64,000 bases of DNA from Cladobotryum mycophilum (Eukaryota > Ascomycota > Sordariomycetes > Hypocreales > Hypocreaceae): NCBI GenBank assembly GCA_036429605.1, contig CM071590.1, positions 1,984,001 through 2,048,000 of the forward strand. The letters are read 5' to 3'. Of the stretch, positions 1 to 11,284 are shown in pieces. Both the position numbers and the translations under genes were made by a program. The notes under the pieces are model-generated. The model saw only the letters and a program-made list of their open reading frames with translations, did no database searches and was not told the DNA's origin. The number at the start of each line of letters is the position of its first letter. Position 1 is the stretch's first letter.

Positions 1-643
1 CGAAGTACGAGCTGTCATGCCACTCGTATTTCTAGACCGCTGAGATGAACAGTCTCATTACTGAATTTTACTTTATTTTAGTTTTGTGTGATTTTGTCCG
101 GATTAAACCTTTATGTCTTGTCTTGCAAACTTTGAATATCTGCACCCAATATCCTCATGGATACCTACTTTGTTCCTCTAAATGCCAAAGCTGCAAACCA
201 CATTATGGATGGATGCAATGCGCAAGTTCACGGCAACCAGCCACCTCAGCACGTTCCAGGGGCTTGTAGTTCCCCTGAAAGTCAGGCTCCATCCCCGCTA
301 GAGCTCCAGGGAGGTTCCCCCACTACCTGGGCCATTGCCGCAAGAAATGTACTCGGTCCCCGTCCATCGCCCGGTACCAAGTTGCGGGTACTTGACGTTA
401 CATCGCCGTAGAAGACAGCAAGTGCGTCACTCACAGGCATGTTCAAGCCGCCTGCCGAACTTACTCACCTTAACATCTCTGGTCCGTCCCATAGCCTACC
501 CAACCAAGATTGACTCGCCACGCATCGACATTTATAAACCTACATATTCAACCACGCAAACAAAGACATTTTGACAACGACCTCGATTAAGAAAGAAATA
601 GTAAAAGTTGAACATCAGCCTAATCTCAGCAACACAACTCATC
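1..643. other. left-edge region with no supportable gene
   Basis: No recognisable coding sequence. One plus-strand frame is open from the window edge to a TGA at 41-43 and could be the last codons of a gene lying to the left, but 13 codons are too few to judge. The segment just before 644 would be the promoter and leader of the CRIPT gene. Confidence 0.4.
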
Positions 644-1181
644 ATGGTCTGCGGAAAGTGTCTGAAGCTCTCAAAAAGCACCAAGCTCGCAACCCCAGAG
701 GTCAAGAAAAGGAGCGACATGTATCATGGCTCGCCGGCTACGTCCAGTGTGACAGGCTCCAAGTCGGCCACTTTGGGTAATACTGGGGTTTCAAAGGTGA
801 GCCTAATAAACTGTCGTTGGGAGTCTTGGGATGAAGAACCATCATGAGCTGACACATGTGCTTCAGAATAAGCTTCTATCCAAAGCAGCCAAGAATCCCT
901 ATGCGCAATATGCGAGGTGCGTTTTATTCACAAACATATGTTGATGTCTCTTCTGACTCTTTCTCAATAGTTCATGCTCCAAATGCAAAACCAAAATCAC
1001 ACAGGGCAATACGTACTGCCAGAAATGTGCCTACACCAGCGATAGTAAGCGTCCACATCCATCCATTTCCAGTGTGATTCTGCCTAACATCAATATAGAC
1101 TGTGCCATGTGTGGGAAGCCAAACAAAAAATCCACATCAAAGGCCCCAATAATCGCAGGGCAAAAATTCACCCTAAAGTAA
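644..1181 (+). CDS. CRIPT: CRIPT-like cysteine-rich zinc-binding protein
   Basis: Four exons, 644-796, 867-916, 971-1044 and 1099-1181, give 119 residues, close to the usual CRIPT length of about 100. All introns are GT-AG and 50-70 nt. The protein starts MVCGKC and carries four CxxC pairs (CGKC near the start, then CSKC, CQKC and CAMC in the C-terminal half), the spacing of the CRIPT family. Animal CRIPT binds the third PDZ domain of PSD-95 and has also been seen in the minor spliceosome. A mould has no PSD-95, so a splicing or general zinc-binding role is the more likely ancestral job (inference). The first exon encodes a low-complexity Ser/Thr-rich linker. The gene converges on the hydrolase gene downstream. 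Confidence 0.88.
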
Positions 1182-1577
1182 CAGCCATCCGGTCGCGGAG
1201 TCGGCGTGTGAAACTTCAGTCTGTAGCAGATCCATCAAGCGGTGAGTTTTGCCAGGCACTCTGTCAGAACCATAGAGGCACACTCTACGTCAGCTACGTC
1301 AGAATCACCTCCGTCTTCAGGATATGGCACCAAACTCAGGGGTCGCCTAAGGGTCATCCTACGGCATACCTATTACTTGTCCCCACCGTGACATACATCA
1401 GAAAGATTCATTTATCTAGCACAAGCTATAGGCAGATTTAGTAGTCGTGAAATGGGACAACTCAAACCATCATCTCAATGTCTGGAAATCAGGCGCATAA
1501 GTTTTGGCATATTGGCCATTAATGATCTCCTTGTTTATTTATTTATTCATTTCATTATCATGTCATCATATCATAGC
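1182..1577. other. convergent intergenic region
   Basis: Gap between the 3' ends of the CRIPT gene (+) and the hydrolase gene (-). It holds only short open frames without family resemblance and probably contains both 3' UTRs. Confidence 0.5.
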
Positions 1578-2642
1578 TTACAGTTGTGCTTTGAAGGCCC
1601 CATCATAAACCTCATTCAACCACTTGCCAAGATTGGCATTCACCTCAGCGGCAGCCTCGGTCAGAGCCCAGTGCGAGGCATTGACCTCACCTCGGGTCAA
1701 GCTCGCGTAAGCCTTTTCCATTCCTATGGACATGGAAGGGGGCAATGCATGGTCCTTGGACGCAGCAATGAAGAGCGCTGGCATCTCAAATCGCAGAGGG
1801 GGTCCATTCAGCGCCCGGTGCTCTTCCTCCTCAAAGTTGAGCCTTCGAGTACGGTACCAGTTCAATGGTCCACGCAGCTCGGGGGTAGGTTGCAAAGAGT
1901 ACTGGTCGACGTAGTAGTCAAGTTCTTCGGGGGAGAGCAGTGTAGGGCCGACAAGGCCATCGAACCGATCAAAGTGGAAACCATGGTCGACGGTAAAGCC
2001 AACCTTGCCCTCGGCATTCTTGCTGCCGTACATGGCAGTGAAGAACTGGCGGAGCTTATCCTTTCCCTGGAGACGCTCCTGGACCTCGGGTCCGCCAAGC
2101 TGAATCTGGTACGTGAAGGTGGTCATGATGCCCCTGGCGTTGAGTTCCTCGAGCTCGGCAAACTGGGGGTGGAAAGGAGTGAGCGGCGTGCAGACGGTAA
2201 AAACGGCCTTGATCAGCTCGGGATAGTAGTAGGCGGCTCTCCAGACGACAGCTCCACCCCAATCGTGGCCACCCAGAACAATCTGGCCGTCTTCACCGAC
2301 GAACTTCTTGGCGAGCTCCTTGATGTCATCCGAGACACTCTTCATGGTGTAATTGCTGAGATCCTGGGGAGCATCGGTGCCGGCATAGCCCACCATGTTG
2401 GGGGCCACGACTTGGAAGCCGAGAGACATGAAAAATGGGATCTGGTTACGCCATCCAAAGGCCATATCGGGCCAGCCGTGAACCAAGAGGATGGTGTCTC
2501 GCTTGGGGCCTTCGGGTTCACCAAGGATGTAAGAGTAGGTCTTGCCACGGATCTCAGTGGTCTCGTACTTGACCCTAGGGTCATTGGGCTTCAACTTGCT
2601 GGTATCCATGTTGGATCTGCGCAAACCAGTTAGAGAAGACAT
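1578..2642 (-). CDS. epoxide-hydrolase-like alpha/beta hydrolase
   Basis: Single coding exon of 354 residues. The start at 2642 (MSSLTG) is the first in-frame ATG; the frame is open a further 51 nt upstream but without ATG. The fold is that of soluble epoxide hydrolases/haloalkane dehalogenases. An HGWP oxyanion-hole motif lies near residues 55-58, and the nucleophile elbow GGHDWGG has the Asp nucleophile near residue 127. A C-terminal SHW probably carries the catalytic His. Asp rather than Ser as nucleophile points to epoxide hydrolysis or dehalogenation, not esterase activity. No signal peptide is visible, so it is probably cytosolic. The substrate cannot be told; detoxification of epoxides is the usual role. 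Confidence 0.85.
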   Translation of the reverse strand: MSSLTGLRRSNMDTSKLKPNDPRVKYETTEIRGKTYSYILGEPEGPKRDTILLVHGWPDMAFGWRNQIPFFMSLGFQVVAPNMVGYAGTDAPQDLSNYTMKSVSDDIKELAKKFVGEDGQIVLGGHDWGGAVVWRAAYYYPELIKAVFTVCTPLTPFHPQFAELEELNARGIMTTFTYQIQLGGPEVQERLQGKDKLRQFFTAMYGSKNAEGKVGFTVDHGFHFDRFDGLVGPTLLSPEELDYYVDQYSLQPTPELRGPLNWYRTRRLNFEEEEHRALNGPPLRFEMPALFIAASKDHALPPSMSIGMEKAYASLTRGEVNASHWALTEAAAEVNANLGKWLNEVYDGAFKAQL

Positions 2643-2694
2643 TTTGACGGATGAAAATTGGTTGACATGAATTGACAAAGGGGCATCTTTCAAG

Positions 2695-2790
2695 CTATTT
2701 ATTCACAACTTGGGCGGTGGTACGGCGACAAGATGGATCCCGAGGTCTGCCATGCTGACGAATGAGGGGCCGACAAATGCAGGGACTTAC
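2695..2790 (-). other. candidate 5' UTR intron of the hydrolase gene
   Basis: On the minus strand a perfect GTAAGT donor begins at 2790 and a TAG acceptor ends at 2695, 52 nt before the hydrolase ATG, giving a 96-nt intron. Joining it to the upstream open frame does not continue the hydrolase frame, so it would lie in the leader. RNA reads spanning 2791 and 2694 would decide it. Confidence 0.35.
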
Positions 2791-4325
2791 CGAGGTGGTG
2801 TGAGGGTCCTCCGGCACTCTATTGGGCAGGTAAGGTAAGTTGAATCTAATTGGGCAATTGAGCTGGCAATGATGAGATTCAAGATGGATATCCAAAAGAG
2901 AAAGCTGCGAACGATGCAGCTTTTTATACCGGCAGATCTATTCCATTGACCCTCCTCCTCCGAGTTTCCCTCTTGGACCGATTGCGAGCTACTCAGACAG
3001 CGCCATTTAGTTTGTTGGTTTCTATCCAATTGCATTCACCATTCTAAGCGGTCGGTTGGACGCTATGGCAGAGCGGGGATTCCCAAACCGAGGCCATGGG
3101 AAAGCCTGTCTCCACCGGCTACCTCGATAATATTACTACACTACAGGTATTTGCCTAGGCCTAGGTATCTTGGGAAGATAACCTTGGAACCCCCGGCCAA
3201 TAGCTCAAACCAGCAAGATACACCGAAAGGATTGGAAACCTTTTGGTTGCAATGCCTTTGGAGACTTGGGTCGAAAACGGCAATGATGCCACTCAAACAC
3301 GGCCTATGATGTACCCCATAAAAAAAGCTTAAAAGAACAGTGCAAGATGGTTATCATCATGTTATCTATCTATCAAACGGCCTTTCAACTACTGGCCCGA
3401 AGGTCTCGAGCCCGATTGGAGGGGGAGGGGGATCACTATAGGACTTGAGCTGACCCGCATTGCGCTAGGTCAATGGAATGGAGGTCTGAATAACACCGAC
3501 GGTGTATTTTTTCTTTCTCTCTTTCTTTTTGAGACCATACGCCCTACTATAGACAATGTCGAAGATGGCAGAGGGGGGAAACAGTTACATTGGGATGGAA
3601 GACTTGGGCTGGCTTCTCTCGCACCCTTGGCAACAGTTTTCTCTCTCTCTCTCTGATGACTCGACACCTCTCTAGTTTACCGCAGGTAGCGCCCCTGGTT
3701 TCTGTAAAAAAATCCTTTCCATAATACTAGCAAGGTTTTCCGTAATGGCAAACCTTGTAACGAAACATTACATGGTATTAGTCGGGTCTGGTCGCCTCCA
3801 TCCACCCTCTTGGCGTTATGTCTAAACATCATGGCTTACCAACCCGATTTCCGTGAATACGTTAGTATTCCGTAAAAGAAGGGATCTTTGAGAAAGTCAT
3901 TGGTTGATTACGCATCTTTGCTGATATTCGTGGAACAACTTGAAGACGGGGGCCTTTCAACGGCATAGTCAACCATGTTGTTATTGTGTTTTTAAAAAAA
4001 AAAAAGATTATTTCAAACATCCATAAGTGTTATGCATCGCTAGGACTATCCGGCTCAAAAGGAAACCCATTATCAAAACTCAATAATACACTGTGATATG
4101 ACTCCCAAGTCTCTTGGTTGTACCTCGGGTCCCCGAGTCCCGAGCCTACCCGAGTCAAAATCAACTTTCAAACTTGTCCTAATGTCTTCCAAGCTAAAGG
4201 GCCATTACCCATGACTGACAGGACTTACCATAGGGGGTTTTTTTTTGTAAGAGATAAAAGAAAAAAAGAGGTATCATAGCGCATTTGCGTAATTCCAGAG
4301 CCGCAATCTGACACGTAGACGCCCC
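2791..4325. other. intergenic region upstream of the hydrolase, downstream of the pinin-like gene
   Basis: About 1.5 kb with no recognisable gene. Contains pyrimidine tracts near 3505-3530 and 3640-3656 and an A-run near 3993-4004. Confidence 0.45.
2921..2928 (-). promoter_or_regulatory. candidate TATA box of the hydrolase gene
   Basis: TATAAAAA on the minus strand about 280 nt upstream of the ATG. The distance is reasonable if the leader contains the candidate intron at 2695-2790. Confidence 0.35.
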
Positions 4326-5407
4326 CTAGTATATCACCATATCCTCTTCAGCCTCCACCAACACATCGCCGCTCTCGTCATGTTGGTCATGTTGGTCATT
4401 TTGATCATGTTGGTCGTGGTTCATGTCCTCAGTCGGCGGGGGTTGTTCGTTTTCCGGTGCTTTGGTAGCATGAGAGATGCTACCAGATGATTCTAGCCTC
4501 ATCGCGGCAGCGGGCAGATCTGGTGTGACGCTCCTATGTCTCGGGGGTCCATATCGCTCAATATGTCTCTGCTTCCGAACCCTGAACTGCTCGGCCTCTC
4601 TTGCTATCGTTTTTTTCGCCCTGCTTATCTGTTCGTCGATTACATCTTCTTGTTGTGGCGTCGGCTTCCACGGGAGAAAATACTTTTTTTGGTAACCAAT
4701 GTTAGCTGCATGAGCTGAGCAAAGAGAATTGTTGTTTGTTTTGCGAACGTACAATCCGTGGCTCAGATCTGGTCTGTAGGAAGCGCGCCATCGCCAGCCT
4801 TTTCGAGTGCTTGTTTCTCATCTGCATGTTCTGGTCAGCATTTCCATTGCTCCCCGGGTCGCGTTCAGGGAACCCAGCCCATTATGCTTAATGAACGCAC
4901 CACTGCCTCTTCAAAGGAAATCTGCTCAGTCATCCGGACGTCCTTTAACCGTGCCAGCTTTTGTGTTCGTTTCTGGTCATCTTCGTCTCGTTGTTTTTGT
5001 ATCCGCTCCTGCTGCCTCCGCTCAATCTCCTGTCGTCGCTTCTGCTGCGTAGTAGTGGTAGTCGAGGTTTGGTTGAGGGTGCTCATCAACCCGCCGAATA
5101 ACCGTTTGCCTCGCTTCTTCTCCTCTTGCGCTGCTTGTATGCGCCTTTCCTGATGTACGTTTGATGTAACCTCCTGCATACGGCTGCGACTCGGCGAGCT
5201 CGAACGTCGTGGGGACTCAGCAGCAGCCTCATGGCTATCGTCATATCGTACACGTTTGGGGGAATCGTGCTCGTCGTCGTCGTCGTCGTTGACATCTGAT
5301 GCCTTCCGTTTCAAGCCTGTGTCCTCAACCCCGCTCATATCCGCCTCGTTCTCCAGGTCATCAAGTTTTGATGGCTGCTCTGCCAGCGCCACACTGCAGG
5401 TTTCCAT
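4326..5407 (-). CDS. pinin/SDK/MemA-domain protein
   Basis: Three exons, 5407-4901, 4830-4753 and 4682-4326, give 313 residues. The N-terminus is acidic with a KRK-type basic patch. The central part is the pinin/SDK/MemA domain: an LFGGLMSTL segment, a long Gln/Arg/Glu-rich helix, the small second exon ending FLQTRSEPRI, and YFLPW opening the third exon. The C-terminus has a His/Gln/Asp repeat (HDQHDQND type, about 4378-4430). In animals pinin is a nuclear speckle protein that works with RNPS1 and the exon junction complex. The second intron has a CTAAC branch site but ends in an unusual AAAAAAAG acceptor, chosen because it alone keeps both frame and family sequence. The gene diverges from the splicing factor gene PHF5A. 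Confidence 0.8.
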
Positions 5408-5979
5408 ATCAGCGAGCCGAAAAAAAGCGATAAGAGACGTGATGGGATTTATAGAAGTATGGTTACCTCTCCGTAGCCGTAGCCATTGCTATGTATAGGT
5501 TAGTGGGGTCAAAATGGTGCTACAATGGCATTATTGGGACCAGGTGTCCACCCAGATATGATGCACACGCAGAGTCGGGATGAAGGTGACAAATTGGTGA
5601 AATTTATTGTAAAGATGAAATGTCAAGGCTGAGAAGCTCCGAACTGGAGTGAAGCTCCATAGCGGGACAGGTTGAATGCCCCCATTGTACTTTGGTACCT
5701 CCAGGCTCTAGCTGTGCCCCACTCGCCACCAAAGTCACAAGAATATTATTGGCCGAGGGACAGAAAGTCCACCGTCGATCTCCATCGAAACGTCACGGCA
5801 AGGCTGAGAAATCGAGAAGCAAAGCCAAAGCAACTTGCAGCAAGCTAGTGCAAGGTGCATTTCAAACTACTGCATATTAAGAGCCTACACCTCTTCTTTT
5901 TCCCATTCCTCGAGAATCCCAAGGACAGCAAAACGTTCACCTTCACAACCAACACACACACACGCATTGCTCGCCCACC
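5408..5979. promoter_or_regulatory. divergent promoter region of pinin-like and PHF5A genes
   Basis: 572 bp between two ATGs facing away from each other, with no gene of its own. It must hold both promoters. A CA-rich stretch at about 5953-5965 lies just before the PHF5A start. No convincing TATA box was seen for either side. Confidence 0.55.
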
Positions 5980-6444
5980 ATGTCTCGCCATCATCCGTGA
6001 GTAACCCTACAGCTCGCACTCTTCTTGGTCAGGTTCCAGTGCAGTGGCTAACCCTTTCGCTAGCGATCTTGTCATGTGTCGGAAACAGTCAGGCATCGCC
6101 ATCGGCCGCCTCTGCGACAAGTGTGACGGCAAATGTCCCGTCTGCGATTCCTACGTTCGCCCGACGACCCTCGTCCGTATCTGCGACGAGTGCAGTTTCG
6201 GTAACTACCAGAACAAGTGTGTCGTCTGCGGTGGTGAGGGCATCTCGGATGCCTTTTACTGCTACGAGTGCACCCGCCTAGAGAAGGACCGCGATGGATG
6301 TCCGAAGATTATAAACCTCGGCAGCTCGAGGACAGACGTACGTTCAATCACCTACCCTGTCACCATGTTGCGGTGTGTGTACTAACATTTGGTTTGCTAC
6401 AGTTATTCTACCAAAAGAAAACGAATCGGACAGCAAATTATTAA
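5980..6444 (+). CDS. PHF5A: SF3b subunit PHF5A/Rds3, U2 snRNP splicing factor
   Basis: Three exons, 5980-5996, 6064-6337 and 6403-6444, give 110 residues, exactly the human PHF5A length. The 17-nt first exon encodes MSRHHP, matching the family's M-x-(K/R)HHP start. The second exon contains the knot of CxxC zinc-finger pairs (DKCDGKCPVC, ICDEC, CVVCGG, CYEC) and the family signature EKDRDGCPKI. The protein is the zinc-knuckle core of SF3b. It supports SF3B1 around the branch-site adenosine in the nuclear U2 snRNP. The extreme C-terminus (YQKKTNRTANY) is shorter in basic residues than in animals. The first exon is so short that gene finders can miss it. Confidence 0.95.
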
Positions 6445-6820
6445 CCCCACAGCGGCCTGGGTTGGGCCAGTTAATTTGGCGGTGGAGTAATTATTGGAGA
6501 GACAAAAATCAATATCATTTCTCTTTTGTACGGCGTTGGAAGCGCGTAAATCATTGGATGCTATTTCACACATAGAAAAAAACAAAAGAACATGATAGAA
6601 TTCCAAAACAAAGCAATCAAGAAACGAAGTTATCATAAGAATACCACACCATCAATATCCAAACCTCTGATACAGTAGTAAGAAATGTTCTTGCTCATCA
6701 TAATTATCATGTCCATGAGGGACGTCGGACCGCTACATGGCAATCCCAAACAGCCCTCAGAAAAACTCCATCTCATGCATAGAAAAGAATATTTTACAGG
6801 TTTTTTTTTTGGTGTTTTGC
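6445..6820. other. convergent intergenic region
   Basis: Gap between PHF5A (+) and the Pex26-like gene (-). AT-rich, no recognisable gene; probably the two 3' UTRs. Confidence 0.5.
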
Positions 6821-8244
6821 TTAAATGTAGCTGACCTTGGTGCCCATTCCTACAGTTGCCTGTAGCTTGACCCAGGATGATCCAAGAATTTGTTGAACGC
6901 GTTCCCTTGTGGCCTTGTGACCAAGCATGAAAACGAAGCTCATGATAAATGCTAGTAGCTTCATAACTATCGCCGGGTTGCTATTCAGGGAGAAGGCAAG
7001 CCCTTGGATGAGAGTTCCTAGGCGGGAAATGATTAGACTGGCGCGTCCCGTGAGTGTTAGAGGTGCGGCGACAGGCTTGGCCTTTGGCCGTGAGATTGAG
7101 GATCGAGGTTGTGGCTGTTTTGAAGCGCTGGTAGAGGATGGTGATGATTTGGCTGGTTGTGATTTGGTGCTCCCAGCAACACTGGGCGCCTTCTCAATGC
7201 CATAATCGACCTCGCTACTCTCTCTCCTGAGACGTTCCTCTTCAAGTCGCTTCTTCTCCCTCTCCTCATTCTCGGCTCGCTGTCGCTTCGCTTCCGCAAT
7301 CTCATTTTGCAACTGCTCCTCCTGTCTCTCGCGCTCCTCTTGCTCCAGGCGATCGTGCTCTTGCTGCTCATCCCATAGACTCTGGAGGGCTTGAAGGAAG
7401 GCCTCTCTGCGTTCCTCATCGAGCACCGGGCTCATATTGATAAACTCTCGAGCGTAATCCCATTCGTTGTTCCGAAGAAGAACGTGGAGGGTGTATAATT
7501 CCAAGATTTTGACTCTCGCATTGAGATCTCTCGGGGTATTCGCGCCGCCGTTTGCCTTGCCCGGTGAGCGCATCCTTCGAGGGGATGAGCCATTGAGTTT
7601 GTCCGTCAGATCGAGGTTTGGTGAAGTTGATAAGGCAAGATATGTCTCCAATCGTTTCTGGTTGAGAGACTGGTCACGGGCATGTGCAAGCAGCAAAGTG
7701 GCCCTGGAACATTTGTTAGCAGTGCCTCTGACGCCCAAATAGGTTGTGTTAATACTCACAGGTTAATGACCACGTCTGCGTCAACATCGCCCTCAACACC
7801 GTGGTAACCATTCATAATAACCTCGTCCCAAATAGCCCCGTCGCGCACCTTGGCGCACAAGGCTCGCCATTCCTGATTTCCAAAGGCGTCCTTGCCCTCC
7901 TCTGGCTCCATCTCCACGATGGCATTTAGGATGGTCAAGTACAAGCTCCACACCTTGATCCGTGTCGTCCGAGAGGAGCTCGCGACGGGAGCCGGCTCTG
8001 CATTATCGGCAGAGTTTGGTGGATTGATGATGGGTAGTATCGTGCTAATCGCCTCGGGCAGACGACGCGTCAGGAAAAGAGTCGAAGCCTGTCGGTATGT
8101 CTTTGTAACTGGAGAAGTGTGTCTCGACTCCCGCGTCGAGAGCGAAGAAATGGAAGAAGAAAGGATGCTGTTTGAAAACGGGTCGCTCGCGGAGGAGGTC
8201 ATTGTCGGGTTAAGGGCGACATTGTACGAGCTGTTGAACGGCAT
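6821..8244 (-). CDS. fungal Pex26-type peroxin (probable)
   Basis: Two exons, 8244-7760 and 7703-6821 (56-nt intron, GTGAGT...CAG), give 455 residues. The start MPFNSS at 8244 is the first in-frame ATG; a second ATG (MTSSASD) at 8202 is an alternative. The N-terminal half is helical, TPR-like, with a YRQASTLFLTRRLPEA segment and many Leu/Ala helices. The middle is a charged Glu/Arg/Gln coiled coil, followed by a Ser/Pro-rich linker. Near the C-terminus there is one hydrophobic segment (LLAFIMSFVFMLG). This helical head with a C-terminal tail anchor fits Pex26/Pex15, the peroxisomal membrane anchor of the Pex1-Pex6 ATPases that recycle the import receptor. The assignment rests on recall of fungal Pex26 proteins and overall architecture, so it is moderate. 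Confidence 0.62.
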
Positions 8245-9587
8245 GGCGGGCAAGTGTAGGCTTCGCAAAGCTCTTTAGCACCGTGATATGATAAGAATCG
8301 AAGCAAACGTCGGAAGGAGTTGACGATAATCGGTAACAGGGGGTGCCTCAATGTGAGCGCATATAGGGAGAGACACGAAGCAAGCAAGCAACTGGAGCAA
8401 AATCGAAGAATGGAAAAGCAACACAAAAAAAACTGAATGAAGAAGATGGAGAAAGACAAATGGAACCAGAAGCCGGAACTGGTTGAAAAACAGTCCCAAA
8501 AAATTGCCCAAAAGCCGTCCAACTTGAAGGTAAGTTTTAAAGAGCAAAGATGTAGAAGTTGTAGGGTGAGGTCGAAGTTGTTGAGACGGGGTCACGACAT
8601 GTGGTCTTGCTGCTGTTGCCGTCAACTTTTGGTTGCCAATGCCAATGTCAATGCCAATGCACTGTCGCTTCAAGGTTCTCCTTGGGGGTGGTTGCTCAGG
8701 CGGAAAACACGCTGGAACATGCTTTTTCGGCCACTGGAAAAGAGACCTACTGTTTAGCCTCGGCAGCGGCCACGAAGACAGTCGGTGGAGTTTTTTTCAG
8801 TGGTTCCCGGACAAGACCGACAGGGGTGTAGCATCGCCCCCGAGGTTAGTCTATGATGGATTCTGCTATAGGGTACAGACCGCTCAGCTATAATCTTATT
8901 AGGCGCTGCATGTATCTTTTAACCTCCGCTATCTTTTGCTCTACCAACCCCGTTACATCTGATCGTGGGTACCTTGCAGGGATCCTCCAACCACCCGACC
9001 CCAGAAACAACGGAGATGAAGAAGTCATTTCAAAAAGTCGTCAGGAGATGATGCATCGTGCCTTTGCTGCTGTACACGCACACAATGTGTTTGAAGCCAA
9101 TTCGTTACGATTTCTACATTAAAATAGTACTCCAAACATCAAGCAGAACCAAAATGCACGCATATCGTAGTCTCTCATAGCATACAAAAGCCTGCATCGA
9201 GAGTATCCAAAAATACAACTCATTAAATGAGCGTGGCACCAGTCAGCTTTACCCCCGTCCCATGTCTGATTTGCCTTGAAAACATTGACCGCCTGTACCA
9301 AGTACTCCGTGTAGGTACTCCTACGGCCTGTCATGGGCATCCCGGTCTGGTTGGGGATGCCATCAAAAAGAAAACGCCATGATATCGCCCAGCCTTCTCA
9401 AAGTCCGTGATGGCAACCTGAAACGCCAACATATGCAGCAGCGGCTCCGTATCCGAGCCTGAATCACATTACCCAACGCCATGCAAAACCAACATCACCA
9501 GCCAGTGTTTTTCTTTTCTTCTCCTGCTCCTGATGCTCTTCGTCGTCTCGGTGATCTCCTAAGCGACGTGTCGTCGTCTCCTTCGTC
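8245..9587. other. intergenic region with hexamer repeat
   Basis: About 1.3 kb with no recognisable gene, containing the Pex26-like promoter and the haspin 3' end. An imperfect TGCCAA tandem repeat lies at 8633-8661. Confidence 0.45.
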
Positions 9588-11284
9588 TTATTCCTCCCTG
9601 TCATCTCGAGACACTATAATGCTGTCCTCTCGCTCAATCATAGAAGCAGATGCACCTTGAAGTTGGTCCTCTCTAATCCAGCCCGATTCAAAAGCAAAGC
9701 ACACCACGTCAGCAGCGCAGCCAAAGCACGGAACATCATCCGGTGCATCGGGGTTCAGATATGTCCACAACTCTGCCGTTTCCTTTTTGAACTTTGTTAG
9801 TTCTTTCTTGCCGCCTTTGTAGTGTTCGACAATGTATTCGTAGAGGTAGGCAAGCCAAAGCACGTTGGTGTATGGAGCAAAGGCTTTCCAATCAAGTGGT
9901 CCGTCGATTCCCTTTGCGTATGGCGTATCGTGAGCTTCCGGAGGAAGACATTTCCTATCAGCCCTCAGCAAGAATGAACGCATCTGCCTGTACACCTTGC
10001 ATTGTTCTGCGTGAGTGCTAGTAAATAGGCTAAGGTCCCTTTCCAAGTCAAATGCCACAGGTATGGCATCGTCTATCGTCAGGTCTTCAGCACGTGAAAG
10101 TCCATAATCCAGAATAGTGATTTCTAGGCCCGAGTAGCCAAAGAAGCCGTCTGCGTTTACATCTCTTTCCCGTGGAGGTCGAACCTGCTTGATGCAGACG
10201 TTGCCTTCATGCAAATCACGATGCTGGGTGGGATCAGCACAGGTCTCAAAACAGAGTTGTGGGCAGTGTCTTTACTCACCTCAAACATGGCCAGCTCTTC
10301 AGCTCTTGCCAAGGCAATCGCTTCCAGAAGAAAAATGTCCCAAAGTTGACTTTCATTCGCCAATTGCCAGTCTTCCAGAGCAGTGCCCGCATCCCCGAGT
10401 TCCACCACCATAAATCTAGTGTCGTCCAGATACCGACTCGGCGATGGGTAGAACTGTGCTCTGCCTGGGTCTTCCTTCTTCATTTTCTTCTGAAATGCCT
10501 GGTGCGTTTCTAGTAATGGCTTGGTCGTCTTGCCCTGGACGATATACCTCTCCTTGTAAATCACAAATCCAGGAATGTCGGCTAGCCACTCTGAAATTTG
10601 AAGCTCGCCGTTGAGATCCTCTTCCGGGTGAGGCTCTTCGTCCACCAAGCCGGATTTTACTTGAGCCTTGGTTTGGGCTTTGATGGGTGACTGTAAACGA
10701 ATGACCTTGATGATGCTGACTCCACGTTCATTGGTGACTCTATAAACCTCGGCGTAGGAGGCTTCAGCGATTTTTGTGATCTTGTCCGTGGGAGGGCAGA
10801 CGTCTCCCCATGTAAGGACCCGCAAGGGTGGTTCTAGAGGTAATTCTGTTGATTCCTCTGGTTCGGCCACCACTGTATTGTCCTCGGAGGGTGCTTCCAG
10901 TGGTTCTTCCACCACAATGACTTCTTCCTCTTCCGGTTCCACAACTTTGTGTTCAACTTGATCATCCTTCACTTGCTCATCTTCAAGTACCACTGTCGCG
11001 AGCTCAACATCGTTCTCCTTGTTTTCATCAAGAATTTGTGGTGCTTCATTCTCATCAACAATTATGGTAGCCTCTTTTCCTGCCAATCTTGCCGATTGTC
11101 GTTGTGGTGTCACTTCCCCAAGTTGAATTGTGGACAAATGTGCTGTCAAACAACTCACTTCATCATCAATGAGTCTAGGGACTGGTTTTCGAATAGGGCT
11201 TTGAGGAAGTTCTGCAAATAGGCGTTCTGCCTTTGTCCTCTTGGACGGTTTTCCATACTGCCGTTTCGTGGTTGTGCGAGCCAT
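9588..11284 (-). CDS. haspin-type histone H3 Thr3 kinase
   Basis: Two exons, 11284-10280 and 10223-9588 (56-nt intron GTGAGT...CAG), give 546 residues. The first 140 residues are a basic then acidic, Pro/Glu/Val-rich disordered region. The haspin-type kinase domain follows from about residue 155: LTWGDVCPPTDKI, a Glu-Val-rich glycine-loop equivalent, the VIRLQSP strand, and LEDWQL in the hinge region. The catalytic loop HRDLHEGN opens exon 2 (His336, Asp338). The metal-binding motif is DYGLSR at about residue 374, where human haspin has DYT rather than DFG. Haspin phosphorylates histone H3 at Thr3 in mitosis, recruiting the chromosomal passenger complex to centromeres. It acts on the same centromeric chromatin as the cohesin subunit Smc3 encoded 20 kb away, but no operon-like link is implied. 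Confidence 0.88.

Noticed and set aside
1452..2633. 393-codon plus-strand open frame opposite the hydrolase gene
   Set aside because: It mirrors the coding exon of a clearly recognised alpha/beta hydrolase, has no family resemblance of its own, and is explained by the codon bias of the sense strand.
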